Below, piece after piece: positions 28,940 through 40,550 of a DNA stretch of 64,000 nt (positions within the stretch are counted from its first letter, which is position 1; the number at the start of each line of letters is the position of its first letter). Both the position numbers and the translations under genes were made by a program. Origin of the DNA: Acanthosepion pharaonis (Eukaryota; Mollusca; Cephalopoda; Sepiida; Sepiidae); the NCBI GenBank assembly GCA_903632075.3, contig CAHIKZ030004727.1, forward strand, positions 542,501-606,500, read 5' to 3'. The notes beneath the pieces are model-generated. The model searched no databases, was not told the DNA's origin, and worked only from the letters and a program-made list of their open reading frames with translations.

Positions 28940-30029
28940 TAATTTTATTCATTCTGAACTAAGGAAGAAGTTAGGAGTAAACTAGTGGAAAAACACAAAA
29001 GCAACTATTGACTGGTTCCACAACATAAATAACAAACATAATTGCCAGTTTATACAAGTAGACATAAAAGAATTTTACCCATCCATAACAGAAGCCATGC
29101 TAGATAACACCATCACGTTAGTCCAGGAACAAATAAAAATAAACACAAATGAAAACGATTCCACAATGAAGATGCATGGATAAAGAAAGAAGGGATCTTT
29201 GATACTACAATGGGAAGCTTTGACGGTGCTTAGACATGCAAAATAATAGGTATATATTACTACACGAACTAAGCGAAATAATAGATAAAAATGATACAGG
29301 GCTCTACAGAGTCGACGGTCTCATAATCTTAAGAAACTACAGCAAACAAAACACAGACAAAGCTAGAAAAGATATAATAAGGATTTTGAAAAATAATATA
29401 TTTGACATAGATATAAAAACTAACCTAAACGAAGTAGATTTTCTAGATGTTACCTTCAACCTAAGAAAAGGCACATATAAACCATACAGAAAACCCAATC
29501 ATAAACGACTGTACATACACTCATCCTCCAATCACCCGCCTTCGATAATGAAACAGATACCAAAATCGATTAACTGCAGGCTTTCTGACAATTCTTGCAA
29601 TAAAACCATATTTAAAGATTTAAGAAATACTACCAAACAGCCCTAAAAGATAGTGGATTTTTAGCAAAACTAATATACTCATCACAGAGCACAAGAAAGG
29701 CTAACAGGAACAGAAATATCAACCCACCGTACAGCAAAAACGTAAAAACAAACGTAGGTAAAATATTCTTCAAACTCTTAAACAAACACTTTCCGGAATC
29801 AAGCAATCTACACAAAATATTCAACGAAAACACTGTAAAAAATAAACTACAGTTGCACCGAGAACATGGCACAAATAATAAATCCCCCGAACAAATTAAA
29901 GCCACGTGTAATTGTAGTATAAAGAATGAATGTCCCTTAAACGGTAATTGCAGTAGTGTTACAAAAATCTCGGAGAATTCCAGTAAGATATCTTTAATCA
30001 TTTCCAGGATACAACAGTTCAAATCTTAA
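28940..30029 (+). pseudogene. Penelope-like reverse transcriptase, decayed, endonuclease missing
   Basis: Forward readings in two registers give, in order, NCQFIQVDIKEFYPSITEAM (first catalytic Asp at about 29061), SFDGA..CKIIGIY, then in the frame 29236-29646 LHELSEI, TGLYRVDGLIILRN, NEVDFLDVTFNLRKGTYKPY and NHPPSIMKQIPKSINCRLSD. Back in the first register follow SGFLAKLIY, NPPYSKNVKTNVGKIFFKLL and a Cys cluster CNCSIKNECPLNGNC, with a stop at 30027. I associate this order with Penelope-like RTs, where a GIY-YIG nuclease follows the Cys cluster; no such domain follows here. The catalytic pair reads VD where DD is expected. With the frameshifts and the 5' truncation, the copy is dead. The exact clade is uncertain. 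Confidence 0.75.
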
Positions 30030-30203
30030 TCTAACAATTGGACAATTTTGGTATTACATGATTTGGACAATTTTGTTGTTACACCCGGTATAGACTGACA
30101 GGGTATTACGATTAAGCTTTTTATTAAATTTTTCACAAAAAAAAAAAATTGAATAAAAAGTTTAATTGCATTACTTTGTCAGTCGTCTTTAATGAAAATT
30201 CTA

Positions 30204-30265
30204 TCTATCTATCTATCTATCTATCTATATCTATATCTATATCTATCTATATATATATATATATG
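30204..30265. repeat. (TATC)n and (AT)n array
   Basis: Pure TATC, then TATATC, then AT units. Confidence 0.94.
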
Positions 30266-30269
30266 TATA

Positions 30270-31090
30270 TTATATTTATACTGTGTTCGTTTAATAATGT
30301 ATGAATATAACACCACCTGTTGTGTTATAATTGCTAGTATATTAGTTTCAGAAGCCATTTGCTATTTTCGCTGTCTTTCCGCTTTCGTGACCATGTGCCA
30401 GACAAAATTAAATTTTAAAATATCTTTTATCCTTCTATATTTGTCCGTCTCAATCTATTGAGTAATAACATTGACTCATCTATTCGCATGCGCGCGTAAC
30501 TGAAGAAACGCTTCCATGCTGCAAATTGCGCATGCGCGTAGTAGATGTGCACGCATGCGTATAACCAAATCTCCTGAAATACCGTCCATTATACCGGCAA
30601 TAATTTTCCATAACAATGACTTGCTCGAGTTCTTGGTCGCCTTCTCCCTGGTAGCCCTTTGTCTGAACACCGAATCAAAATAGACCTCCCCCGCACCCAA
30701 CAACTAATATCTCTTTCTTTTTGTCTCTCATTTTCTGTTTTCTTTTTGGCTTCATTGTTGTTTCTTAACACTTTTCACCACAACTTTTGTTTATTATTTT
30801 ATTTTTTTGCTAATTTCATTGGCATTATTTGAATTACCGGTCGTACTAATACCGAGGCTCTAATGTGCATTCGTTCAATTTTCCCTGTCTCGAGGAAAAT
30901 TATATTAATAAATTATTATTGTATTATTACATGAAGCTATTGTATAAATAGATAAACAGATCGCAATACGTGCATATATACATATACATCTATATATGTA
31001 TGTGTATGTGCGCGTGTGTGTATGTATGTATGCATATATATATACGCACAAGGATAATGGTAATATATATTCATGTTTGATAATTTATAC
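30270..31090. other. AT-rich interval with nothing recognised
   Basis: No repeat family or coding homology was seen. Short GC-bearing text near 30480-30550 (ATGCGCGCG, GCATGCGCG) is locally rich in alternating purine-pyrimidine. Confidence 0.5.
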
Positions 31091-31099
31091 ACATCTAAT

Positions 31100-31230
<131 letters not shown>

Positions 31231-31455
31231 TGTGTATTTGAGTAGGAAACACTCTTTTTATACAGGTTTTATTAAAAACGACTGAAAAATTCCACAATTA
31301 AGATTTTTAGTATATTTTACTTGAATTCGTTCTAGTGACTTATTTTTTGGGATATAGAGTGCGTAAAACTGTCCGAAATATCTGTAGGTCCGACAGATTT
31401 CCGATAGCCAGTTAGCTATTATGAAGTGTTATTTTTTCTTTGAATAAAGACATTT

Positions 31456-31456
31456 T

Positions 31457-31518
<62 letters not shown>
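31456..31518. repeat. (AT)n microsatellite
   Basis: About 31 AT units. A 25-bp phrase ending CACCATATATATA is duplicated just after it (31530, 31559). Confidence 0.95.
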
Positions 31519-31527
<9 letters not shown>

Positions 31528-31589
31528 CTTTCACACCATATATATATACACACACGTTTCACACCATATATATATGAGAGAGAGGCCAG

Positions 31590-31900
31590 GTTTGGTTTGC
31601 TTTATTTACTCAATGGATTATTTAATTCCGACAAGATTTTTATTGCTGATAATATTTCTTTTCACAGAAATGTATTGCTGGTAATATTTTGTAATAATTT
31701 ACCTTCATAAAAAGCATTGCAGTTATTAAAACCTATTTTTACGCCTCCACAGCGATTTAATCCCAGTTTGGGGGTCAACTATAGCTTGGACTAACAGGGT
31801 GGACCTGGGAACACCCGCAATTAAGTGGTTGTTCCACGCTCCTCAAAATCTCCTGATCACAGGCTTTGTTGTCAGATGTAGTTTATCGTCTTATCCAGTA
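31590..31900 (-). repeat. SINE-B copy, reverse strand, fuller
   Basis: In forward text: TCAATGGATTATTTAATTCC, GACAAGATTTTTATTGCTGA, TTAAAACCTATTTTTACGC, CAGTTTGGGGGTCAACTA, GTGGACCTGGGAACACCCGC and GATCACAGGCTTTGTTGT. These are inverse to the copies at 45590 and 59220. It lies between two (AT)n arrays. Confidence 0.75.
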
Positions 31901-31907
31901 GATGATG

Positions 31908-31912
<5 letters not shown>

Positions 31913-31967
<55 letters not shown>
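31913..31967. repeat. (AT)n microsatellite
   Basis: About 27 AT units at the SINE-B end. Confidence 0.95.
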
Positions 31968-31970
<3 letters not shown>

Positions 31971-32399
31971 GTAGCAATAAATGAATTACAGCCTAAAATA
32001 AATAAAGTAAACTACGAGTATAACAACAAAGTTTTGAAATGTTTGTAATAGCAAAGTGTTATATAACAATACTAAATTAAAAATACTACAATCAAAAAAT
32101 CATTAAAAAAATTTTTGCAAAAAATCTTTTAAATAAATCACATAAATTACCTACCTTGCATAGAGGTAAAAAAAAAATCAAATATTTTCAATTTACGGGG
32201 TTAACACTTAACACATCCATAAATATGCAACCCTGAAGATGGTCTCAGATGAGATTGTATGTACTTGTGAAAATAAAAATTATTTGAAAGAAAATGTCGG
32301 AAGTCTTCTTAATCTATTTTCTACAGCCATCAAGAAATTAATTTGTGGACTTGAAAAGGTTAAAACTCAAATAAATAGACACAATATGTCTAAATTATG

Positions 32400-32430
32400 T
32401 AACCTAATATGCTTGAATACACACACGCAC

Positions 32431-32462
<32 letters not shown>
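32400..32462. repeat. (CA)n(TA)n(TG)n array
   Basis: A short CA run, then AT, then about 10 TG units. This is a near-palindromic order. Confidence 0.9.
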
Positions 32463-32730
32463 ATAATTATAATTATCCAAGTATATGATTGGTGTATGCG
32501 GAATAAATTCCAATAACCAACAATTATTATTCTTAAAAGAGTGCTCAATACAGAGTAGAGCGAATATAATTATTTATTTAAAAGTTAGAACATAAATATG
32601 TTATAAAATCACTACAAAAATAGCCATTTTGTTTCAACACCTCTGGTGTCTTATTAAGTGATGATGTTGAATGTAGATTGTAGAATAAAGATTTTAAAAG
32701 GTACAAATTAATTAACCACCCTCGTAAGGG

Positions 32731-32732
<2 letters not shown>

Positions 32733-32787
<55 letters not shown>

Positions 32788-32810
32788 ATGATACAATATG
32801 GTAAATATTC

Positions 32811-32842
<32 letters not shown>
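32733..32842. repeat. Two (AT)n arrays
   Basis: Arrays at 32733-32785 and 32817-32842. The text between (AATGATACAATATGGTAAAT) recurs after the (AT)n array at 55826. Confidence 0.93.
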
Positions 32843-33071
32843 ATTATAAAAAAAAATTATATAAATATACATATTATCCCTCACCAGTAATACGACTCGG
32901 ACAAAGCAATCTTCAGGTGCTGGGTAGAGAGTCAGTCCCTATGTTACGTAATTTAAATTCTAATAAATATTGCATTGTGGTAAGGTATAATATGTATATT
33001 TATTAATATATACTGAATACCTCTGTTATATTACATCGAACACCATTTTATTAACATCAGCATTCTATGTG

Positions 33072-33075
<4 letters not shown>

Positions 33076-33119
<44 letters not shown>

Positions 33120-33160
33120 CAATTCCCCTTAAACAAGGTGGCAATGCCACTAAAACAGCC
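33076..33160. repeat. (AT)n followed by a reverse-strand LINE 3' tail scrap
   Basis: The AT run 33076-33116 is followed by CCTTAAACAAGGTGGCAATG, a reverse-strand form of the Jockey/CR1-like 3' signature. Confidence 0.7.
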
Positions 33161-33599
33161 CGAACAATGTAAATAATGTAAATACTTACAATACCTCATC
33201 TCAGAAATATAGATTGTCATAAAATCTCACAATATTATGCAATATATTATATATGATCAATATATTTTGGCATTGCGATGTAGGTCTACCCAGTCCTTTC
33301 CCACTGTGAAGCATATTTCGTCAAAGAAACCATGCGACCAAAACTATTTTCACACGAATTTGTTATTTCTCTGTGCCTTATTTACATTAGCGTAAAATTG
33401 TATACCTCAAATTCTAAAGTTAAAGGAAAATGAAAGAAAACAAATAACATTTCGAGAAAATAGGTAAATTAATGCCAGACATTATATAATGTCAACGTCT
33501 ATGTGACTATAGAAGTTACGATATTAACGACAATGAACGAGAATGGATGTATCTCTTCATACCCAACGTGTATATATGTGAATTATTTATAAGTCTACC

Positions 33600-33702
33600 A
33601 TTTGCCTATGCATTGAATATTGCTGCCACATCTGGTCTGGTGCTTCTGCTACGCATTTTGATTCTTGGTAAAATCCCCAAAACAATTTGCAATTTCCAGA
33701 TA
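33600..33702 (+). pseudogene. Jockey/CR1-like RT fragment, inverted relative to its neighbour
   Basis: GCTGCCACATCTGGTCTGG and TTGATTCTTGGTAAAATCCC align in the forward direction with 35410-35450 and 61500-61570, which encode AYCCHICGG and LDKFQRRVC. The adjoining sequence from 33703 upward is the same LINE in reverse, so there is an inversion point here. Confidence 0.6.
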
Positions 33703-34500
33703 GATTCTGGCGAGAAAAAAAAACTTGCACGACACAGGGAATCAACTTTCCTGTCAGGAGATCTATCAATTGATTCGATATAATCTTTCCACTTCAAGTT
33801 AATGGAAAGTCTTAAACCGAGCAGTCGCAATGAATAACTCTCCTGGAGGTTAGCATTAGCCATGCTGATGAAAAGTAAAAAGGTTTCTCTCAAACTATTA
33901 AAAGGGAGCATTTTCATTTTGGAAACGTTAAAATTAACAAGTCATTCTTTGCCTCGGCTAATAACAGAAAGTAGAGCTTTTTTTCGGTTACCAATTTGAC
34001 CTTATCGAACCGATCAGATTTATTATTAATACAGGATTAAATTGTTTGTGTTATCAGCATAGATACCAAGTTGAGAAACGATGCCACCAGGAAGCGCGTT
34101 GATGAAAATTAGGAACAATGTGAGTCCAAGGATAGAACCCTGAGGGACGTTTGAATGAATGCAAAAAGATCTAGAAGAGTGGCCATTCAAGATAACATTC
34201 ATTTCAATATGAGATAAAAAAGACTTAATCGGTCAAACATTCGTCCAGATACCATAGCTTTAAACTTATGAAGAAGACCAATAAGGTAAATCCTGGCAAC
34301 TGCCTTCGAGAAAACCAAAGTAACACCTGTGCTTCACTATTTTTATCTAAAACTTGGTAGATATTTTCAGCAATCACCGTTAGAACATCAGCAGTTATTC
34401 TAGAGAAGCGAAAGCCATATTGCTTATCTGGAAGAAGATCCTGCGAGATGAGATGCTAAACCCATTCAAAGTTGATCTGAGCGTCAAGAACAAAAAGAAG
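33703..34500 (-). pseudogene. Jockey/CR1-like LINE reverse transcriptase, decayed
   Basis: On the reverse strand the order is LLPDKQYGFRFSRITADVLT (RT motif with GFR), YQVLDKN, then scattered pieces of the GVPQGSILGP region (WWHRFSTWYL in the wrong frame), followed by NLQESYSLRLLGLRLSINLK, WKDYIESIDRS and SLCRASFFFSPESIWKL. These are the RT palm, thumb and following segments of a Jockey/CR1-type ORF2. The 5' part of ORF2 and the endonuclease are missing. Many stops and shifts are present. The next C-terminal segment is inverted (33600-33702). Confidence 0.75.
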
Positions 34501-34529
34501 TAGAGGGAAAAGCAGTACTAAACTAGCAG

Positions 34530-34830
34530 CAAGGTATCCTCATTTTTACAGTTGAAATTGTTAGATTTAATCGTAAGTTCTATGCTAATATTTTCTTCTC
34601 TCGTACTTCTCGCTTGTGGAACTCTCTTCCAGCCTCTTGCTGTCCAGTCAACTTTGATCTTCAAAAATTTAAATGGAATGTCAATCGTTATCTTCTGTCT
34701 TCTCAGTTGCTGTTCGCTTATTGTTCTTTCTCCTTTCTCATATTCTTTCAGACTCAGTAACCCCTTGAGTCTTAGTGGCTGTATTGTCTTGCTTAGGGGG
34801 GAAATGATTTTAAAAAAAAGTGTATACATA
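34530..34830 (+). pseudogene. Jockey/CR1-like LINE C-terminus and 3' UTR, forward
   Basis: Forward translation gives VEIVRFNRKFYANIFFSRTS, RLWNSLPAS and NFDLQKFKWNVNRYLL, the usual ORF2 C-terminus. The 3' signature CAGTAACCCCTTGAGTCTTA and TTGCTTAGGGGGGAAATG comes next. It is separate from and opposite to the reverse-strand fragment before it. Confidence 0.75.
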
Positions 34831-34879
34831 CCTATATAACATATGGTGAAATTTTACTTACTGTACTCGTAAGGGACTA

Positions 34880-35060
34880 GCGCAAAATTCGAACTTGAAT
34901 CTTTAAGTTCTAATTCCAACCTAGTCTGTTGCGTTCACTTTCGCAAAATGCCCTTTTGAAAGGCATGAAACCTTCTCTTCTAGCCCCTGGCACTCGTGCC
35001 TTGGGTGGCAACTAGTTAAAATTTCAAACTATGTTGAAGGCTAGAAGTTATGGTAATTCG
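34880..35060 (+). repeat. SINE-D copy, diverged
   Basis: AAGTTCTAATTCCAACCTAG (B-box region) and GAAAGGCATGAAACCTTCTC match the SINE-D copies at 38107, 40262 and 62654 in order. Confidence 0.5.
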
Positions 35061-35154
35061 CAGATATTAAAGAAGTGGAAGCTGTGGATAGCCGTTATCG
35101 CTTATTTCTTGAAAGCCATGACACAAACGCACATATAATGAGCACAAAACATGT

Positions 35155-35290
35155 GACGGGCGCATAGCATAGCGGTTAGCTCCGCGAAAATTGGAACTAA
35201 CCGAGGCTGTACCGTTGCAATCGCACTTTGGCGGTAGGAACACCAGACAACATGTGACAGCAATATTCAGTGCATTAACAAATGGTAGAC
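35155..35290 (+). repeat. tRNA-like SINE head
   Basis: GCATAGCATAGCGGTTAGCT has a D-arm-like form and GTACCGTTGCAATCGCA stands where a T-arm would be. Family not assigned. Confidence 0.35.
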
Positions 35291-35379
35291 TAAAAATGTC
35301 TAAGATTCAAAGGATGCTCATTGATCACTCTCATGTATTTTGCCTCTTGATCAAGACTTTTAGTTTACTATTCGTCCAT

Positions 35380-35860
35380 ACTTTTTGTTGCCATATGTGC
35401 TCCTGTTAGATATTTATAGATTCTTGATAAAATCCAAAGGAGAATCAGCAATATTATTAGTCCTGATCTGGCATCTGGGTTTCAGTCACTTTTTCACTAC
35501 CGTGAAGTTGTCTCCCTGTGCCTTTTCTATAAATACGTTCATGGTAATTGTTTTGATGAAATTTCTATTTTATTTTTATTAAAGTTATTTTTTTTTATTA
35601 TTCACAAACTGTACATATGGGAACGAGTTAGGATTTCATAGAGTCTTTGGGGTATTATGGTGGCTGTAGTAAGAATGGTAAGTAAGAATTTGTTCTTTTG
35701 GTGTAAGGAATACTGTGGTATGTCTTCCTGATTACTGTTCTCGCTCTTTAATAATGTTTCTCTTTTTTTCTCATTCATTCACGTTCAGTAACCCCTTGCA
35801 TGTGTCTGAATCTCTTTGCTGCCTTGCATGGGGTAAAATGATATTGAGATGTTATCTTGT
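35380..35860 (+). pseudogene. Jockey/CR1-like LINE C-terminus, forward, with an insertion
   Basis: 35410-35570 encodes in mixed frames ILDKIQRRISNI-like, DLASGFQSLFHYREVVSLCL and KYVHGNCFDE. A block at 35640-35725 (GTATTATGGTGGCTGTAGTA) is not LINE coding; its inverse sits inside the LINE fragment at 57750-57835. After it, 35780-35850 holds the 3' signature CAGTAACCCCTTGCATG and GCATGGGGTAAAATG. Confidence 0.65.
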
Positions 35861-36084
35861 GCTTTTAAACATTTTCTTGCTGCTACAATATCTAAAAATT
35901 TCATAGCTTGACCAAGATGGATCGTTGATCCCTTTTCTCGTAACGTGATGCACTGGTCAGTGAGATAATAAAGCCCTCACCTTGTCTTTATCAGAAGTGA
36001 TCAGGAGCTTCAAATTTCTTCACTGGTTTAAGAAATTAATTTTATTACCTGTCTATATTTTTAAAATGATGTATTGTAATTATT

Positions 36085-36290
36085 TACACTATTTACAATG
36101 TTCGGACTGTTGTCTTCATCTCTGTTACCATATTCACTACGTTTTGGCCATTGTAAGCTATGGCCTTCTTCAGGTGACTGGAATTTTGAACAGAACCTTT
36201 TATTTCGTCCACTAATACCTGGCTACTGCTGAGGGGAACAAACACTTGGAGAATTGAGTTAAAAGGGAGATAACTGATCGATTTTTATAT
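36085..36290 (-). repeat. SINE-A copy, reverse strand
   Basis: In forward text: ACTATTTACAATGTTCGGAC, CACTACGTTTTGGCCATTGT, CCTTCTTCAGGTGACTGGAA, TTTTATTTCGTCCAC, then CTGGCTACTGCTGAGGGGAA. This is the inverse of the order at 11031-11295. Confidence 0.7.
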
Positions 36291-36356
36291 TAAGTTAAAA
36301 AGTAACTTATGCACTTTTTATTGGTGTAAGATTTATTTTTTCGTTGTGTGTGTGTT

Positions 36357-36358
<2 letters not shown>

Positions 36359-36401
<43 letters not shown>

Positions 36402-36485
36402 GTTTGTGCATTTGCGTGTGTGCATGTATCTGTGTGTATGTGTGATTCTTGTGTGTGTGTGTGTGTACGCGCGTGCGCATGTGTA
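36359..36485. repeat. (AT)n and TG-rich array
   Basis: AT at 36359-36400 followed by degenerate TG/CG repeats. Confidence 0.92.
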
Positions 36486-36489
36486 AAAT

Positions 36490-37200
36490 GTCATGGTTAT
36501 TTCTCATAGAAGCTTTAAATAATATGTACAGCTTTTAAGTATGAAAATATTAGGAGATCAGCCGATTCCGCTTACCTTGGTTTCAACCTTTTGGTATCTT
36601 CAGGCGATTTCGGTCAATTTATTCCTAACGCTTTATTTAAAAAATATTATGAACGCTATATATTTAAAAAAAATAAATAAATTAATAAGCGCACGACGTG
36701 AGGTGTGGCTGAAGGTGAGGAGAGGTAGGAGGAGAAAAGCAAGTATATTTGAAATGTATCGGTGGGGGATTAAATTATTACCATCCCACTTCATATGAAC
36801 GCAAAAGGACCTTTTTAGTATGTATACAACGGGTCATAATTTCTGATCTCTCATTCAAAAGGTCTTTTTGGTCTGGAAATGTTAAATATTCTCAGATGGA
36901 GTATATATGTAGAAACAAAATGAATGAAAAGACAGAAGGAAAACTATACTTACTTTTTAGCCGACGCCTTTCGTCAAGGCAAAAGTGATGATTTTATTTT
37001 GCCATAAGTTTGACAGTTACTCAAAATTTTTAAATTTCAGAACGCTCATAAATATTCATCAGGTTAACTGCAAAATTTAGGTGTCATAAACCTAGATTCC
37101 GTCATATTTTTTTAAATTTAAAGACCCTCATAAATATTGAACATTCATAAATATTCAATATTTATAAGCTTTCTGAAATTTAAAATCCACTTGCCTTTTC
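36490..37200. other. AT-rich interval, little recognised
   Basis: Short repeated phrases CATAAATATTCA recur at about 37050, 37130 and 37150. No coding or family similarity was seen. Confidence 0.45.
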
Positions 37201-37205
37201 ATTCA

Positions 37206-37207
<2 letters not shown>

Positions 37208-37270
<63 letters not shown>
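37208..37270. repeat. (AT)n microsatellite
   Basis: About 31 AT units. Confidence 0.95.
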
Positions 37271-37271
<1 letters not shown>

Positions 37272-37590
37272 TGAATATAGATATATTGTGTCTATTTTTA
37301 TACTAATCCTTTTGAATTGTCTAATCGTTTTTTTGATGTTAAGATGAAATTCATCAAGGAAAGGCGCCGTAGTTCTTCTTAACCCAAGTACTTTCGATCT
37401 TGTCCAAGAACATTTTAAGGGGTAAATTATAAACACAAACTTATTGTAACTGCGATAAAATCTGAATTCTGTTGTGATGGTGATTTTAAAAACACGCTTT
37501 AATATAGTTATTTAAAAATTTTAAATTTATTCGATGTTTAGTTATGGATTTTTTGCAAACCATGGTTGAATGAAGATATGCTGTGTAAAT

Positions 37591-37603
<13 letters not shown>

Positions 37604-37624
<21 letters not shown>

Positions 37625-37731
37625 GAACATTGAAGTCAACACTTAGAGGCGACAGGCTGTTTCATTCAGGCCTGACGATGGCGTCTAACATGAAACTGCC
37701 TGTCGCCTCTAAGTGTTGACTTCAATGTTCA

Positions 37732-37794
<63 letters not shown>
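37604..37794. repeat. (AT)n arrays on both sides of an FB1 hairpin
   Basis: AT runs lie at 37604-37623 and 37734-37794, directly flanking the foldback at 37625-37730. Confidence 0.95.
37625..37730. repeat. Foldback element FB1, compact copy: 41-bp arms
   Basis: The left arm 37625-37665 pairs with 37690-37730, almost perfectly (one mismatch seen). The loop TCAGGCCTGACGATGGCGTC holds the conserved CCTGACGAT motif also present in the 8409 copy. Confidence 0.93.
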
Positions 37795-37806
<12 letters not shown>

Positions 37807-37840
37807 AGAAATAGACTCAGATATATAAAATACGTCATAA

Positions 37841-37865
37841 GGCAGGACACAATGTCCTGCCTTGT
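37841..37865. repeat. Perfect short hairpin
   Basis: AAGGCAGGAC, a 5-base loop, then GTCCTGCCTT. No T-run follows. Confidence 0.7.
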
Positions 37866-38106
37866 GAAAATGAAAAAGGTCAAATATTTAATAGTTAATT
37901 TGTGTACTTTCGGGGAAAAAAGATTGTTTTGTCTGTGACGAAACAACATGTCTATATATCGTGACATTTTGTTAGTTTTCCTTTTCAGCGTGTTCTTTCT
38001 GTTCCTTTCAAGAAATTTCTATTTGATGTTACAGAAAAAAATCGTCAAAGAATGAAAAAAAAAAATAGTAATTATCTTTCTGTAATTCTTTTTCTTTATC
38101 TTTTAA

Positions 38107-38330
38107 AACCTAAGGTCGTGTAGCGGATTGAGGCTCAGAATAAGAGCCGAGTTGGAATTCCAGTTGGATTCATTCACATAAATATCCTTCGAAAAGGTAT
38201 GAATCCATCTTCTCCCCCAGCTATAGGTTAAATAAAGTAGAAATGTTATCGCTAATGTAATTCATGTTATTCTCACAAAATAGTTTATGTAATGCTCACA
38301 AACAAATATTTTTTTCTTCTTAATATCCCT
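38107..38330 (+). repeat. SINE-D copy
   Basis: GTCGTGTAGCGGATTGAGGC (A-box region), GAGTTGGAATTCCAGTTGG (B-box region), AAAGGTATGAATCCATCTTC and AGCTATAGGTTAAATAAAG follow in order, with the loose tail TATTGATAATCCGTAAAAAA. Confidence 0.7.
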
Positions 38331-38859
38331 CAAAGTATTGATAATCCGTAAAAAACTATAAATTAATGAATTTAAATTCTACTTTCAACCGATTCAAATG
38401 TGACGGTAGGCATTAAAGGTTTATAGCGGATAACCTCTTAATACTGGATCTTTTTAAAGCCTATAATTAATACGGGATATTTTTTTTTAGTTTTAAAATT
38501 CATACTGGATTTTACGATCGGCGTTAATGAGGCATACTGGATTCTCTAGCTGTGGTTGGAAGTCAGTATAGGAGAAAGACAACTCCGAATTCAAAAGCGT
38601 ATGTTTCCTTGTAAGAGACAGACTTGAACTGCGACTAAGATCCGCTCAAGATTGTTGCATTATAAACAATAGGTTGGTTCTGCGTGGGTTGAACAATCAC
38701 ACATGTTTCTGAGAGACAGAAACGAGCAAAATACGGAAGAGAAATGACGATGATTTGCAGTTTGCCTTCAAATCAAAACAGCTTTGTTGCTTGTCGAGGA
38801 AAATAATGCCTTGAAGTTTTGCACAGGTGAAAGCCCTATTATTACCTATTAATAGTAAA

Positions 38860-38861
<2 letters not shown>

Positions 38862-38907
<46 letters not shown>
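38862..38907. repeat. (AT)n microsatellite
   Basis: About 23 AT units. Confidence 0.95.
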
Positions 38908-38910
<3 letters not shown>

Positions 38911-39029
38911 TCTGACCAATGAGAATCGAACCACACAAGATACAAAATACCAGAACTCTCTTTCTGTTTCCCACAATCTCTGACGAAGCTTTAATAGAAC
39001 ATTGCTAAACGTTTCTCTTTTTTTTTGTT

Positions 39030-39175
39030 CTTTAACTTTGATGAGCATCATAATGTAATTAAACATCTTCCATGGCCAGCAAAATCACCTGATCTCAAAA
39101 GAATTGTACCATTATGGGGAGTTCTAGAGGTATTGATATGACGTAACGGTCCTTCGAAATGACGAAGGCAAGTAC
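39030..39175 (+). pseudogene. Tc1-like transposase C-terminal scrap
   Basis: Forward translation gives NFDEHHNVIKHLPWPAKSPD followed by LKRIVPLWGVLE. WPAKSPDL...LWGVLE is the block around the third catalytic residue of Tc1-like transposases; the usual Glu of IE.LW is changed here. No flanking transposase sequence was found. Confidence 0.65.
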
Positions 39176-39461
39176 AATTATAATAGGATCTTAAAAACAA
39201 TGATTACTATTACTGTATAAAGTTTGTTTAAAATTTCAGGTCTTTTCTACGCACTTAGTGTGAAAGTCATTTCGTTCTGCGCATATGTAAGCAAAGTGCA
39301 GCCATTGCTATGAAATGGTCTACATTTTCAAATCCCATATGAATAGTCACGTTGCGAAAAGGAATAATCAATGACTTTGTAGCTTTCAAAATTAAAACAA
39401 CGGAAGAAAATCCATATATATGTATGTATGCATGTATGTATTTAAATTAAAACAACGGAAG

Positions 39462-39463
<2 letters not shown>

Positions 39464-39540
<77 letters not shown>

Positions 39541-39550
39541 AGAGAGACTG
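39464..39550. repeat. (AT)n(GA)n array
   Basis: AT at 39464-39508 followed by GA. The phrase AAATTAAAACAACGGAAGAAA is present twice before it (39389, 39443). Confidence 0.95.
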
Positions 39551-39554
39551 ACAG

Positions 39555-39655
39555 ACAGAGTGCATCAAAATACTTTTTCAAACACAGGGTTAGGGCGAGT
39601 TTCTGACACCAAAATAAGGTAAAATGTCCATATAAACATAAGACAGTAATTCTTT
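39555..39655 (+). repeat. Mariner-like 5' end fragment
   Basis: CATCAAAATACTTTTTCAAA, GGCGAGTTTCTGACACCAAA and TCCATATAAACATAAGACAG correspond in order to 18842-18935, the sequence upstream of the mariner-like pseudogene. The transposase part is absent. Confidence 0.65.
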
Positions 39656-40173
39656 TTTTTTTTTTACTAACCTCACTTTTCCTGGGAGAATTTCTACTTT
39701 CCAAAGGCAACATACACAACAACGAATATTTTGAAGAATCAAAAGAAAATGGTTAAATCCATCACTTCAGCCTTTGAAGATGTACAGCACAAACGACCAT
39801 CTTACACCATAGCAATTTAATCACAATCCAAACAATATTCATTTAAACAAAAAAAATATATTGAATACTACTCGATCATTTTTCATTTCACCAGACTTTG
39901 AATAAGAATCCTTTGCGCCCCCCGCCATTTTGCTTTGACTGGCCTTTCAGTCACCCTGGGAACATTCATGAATGTTCTCGAATATACGAGCATTGATAAA
40001 CCAATGACATCATCGCCTCTGTGAATATAAATACGTGCAGCATAATAAATCATATATTGCCCTAATAAAGTCCCTCAGAGGACGAAACGCGTTGGCTAAG
40101 TATAGTTTTTCCTCTTTTAATTCATTTTGTCTCTTCTACAGATACTCTCCATCAAAGAACATTTACACACACA

Positions 40174-40179
<6 letters not shown>

Positions 40180-40243
<64 letters not shown>
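40180..40243. repeat. (AT)n(GA)n array
   Basis: AT to 40216, then GA. Confidence 0.96.
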
Positions 40244-40261
40244 AATGCATACGACTACATT

Positions 40262-40550
40262 ACCATATGTTGTAAGCTTGGATGTAGAGGGGGTGTAATG
40301 GATAACCGCTCGAAATCGGAGAGCCGAGTTCCAATTCCAGTCAAGTTCGTTACATACACTTACGCGCAAATACTCTTGGGAAAGATATGAATCCACCTCT
40401 TCTCCCCTGACTATGGGTTAATTAGTAGAACTCATAGCACTAAATCATTATTATCTCCCAAAGATTCTTACAATCTAAAAATATTGTCTAGCTTTAAATA
40501 ACCAACAACTGGTTGATAAGCCTTATAAAACAAACCAATCAATCAATCAA

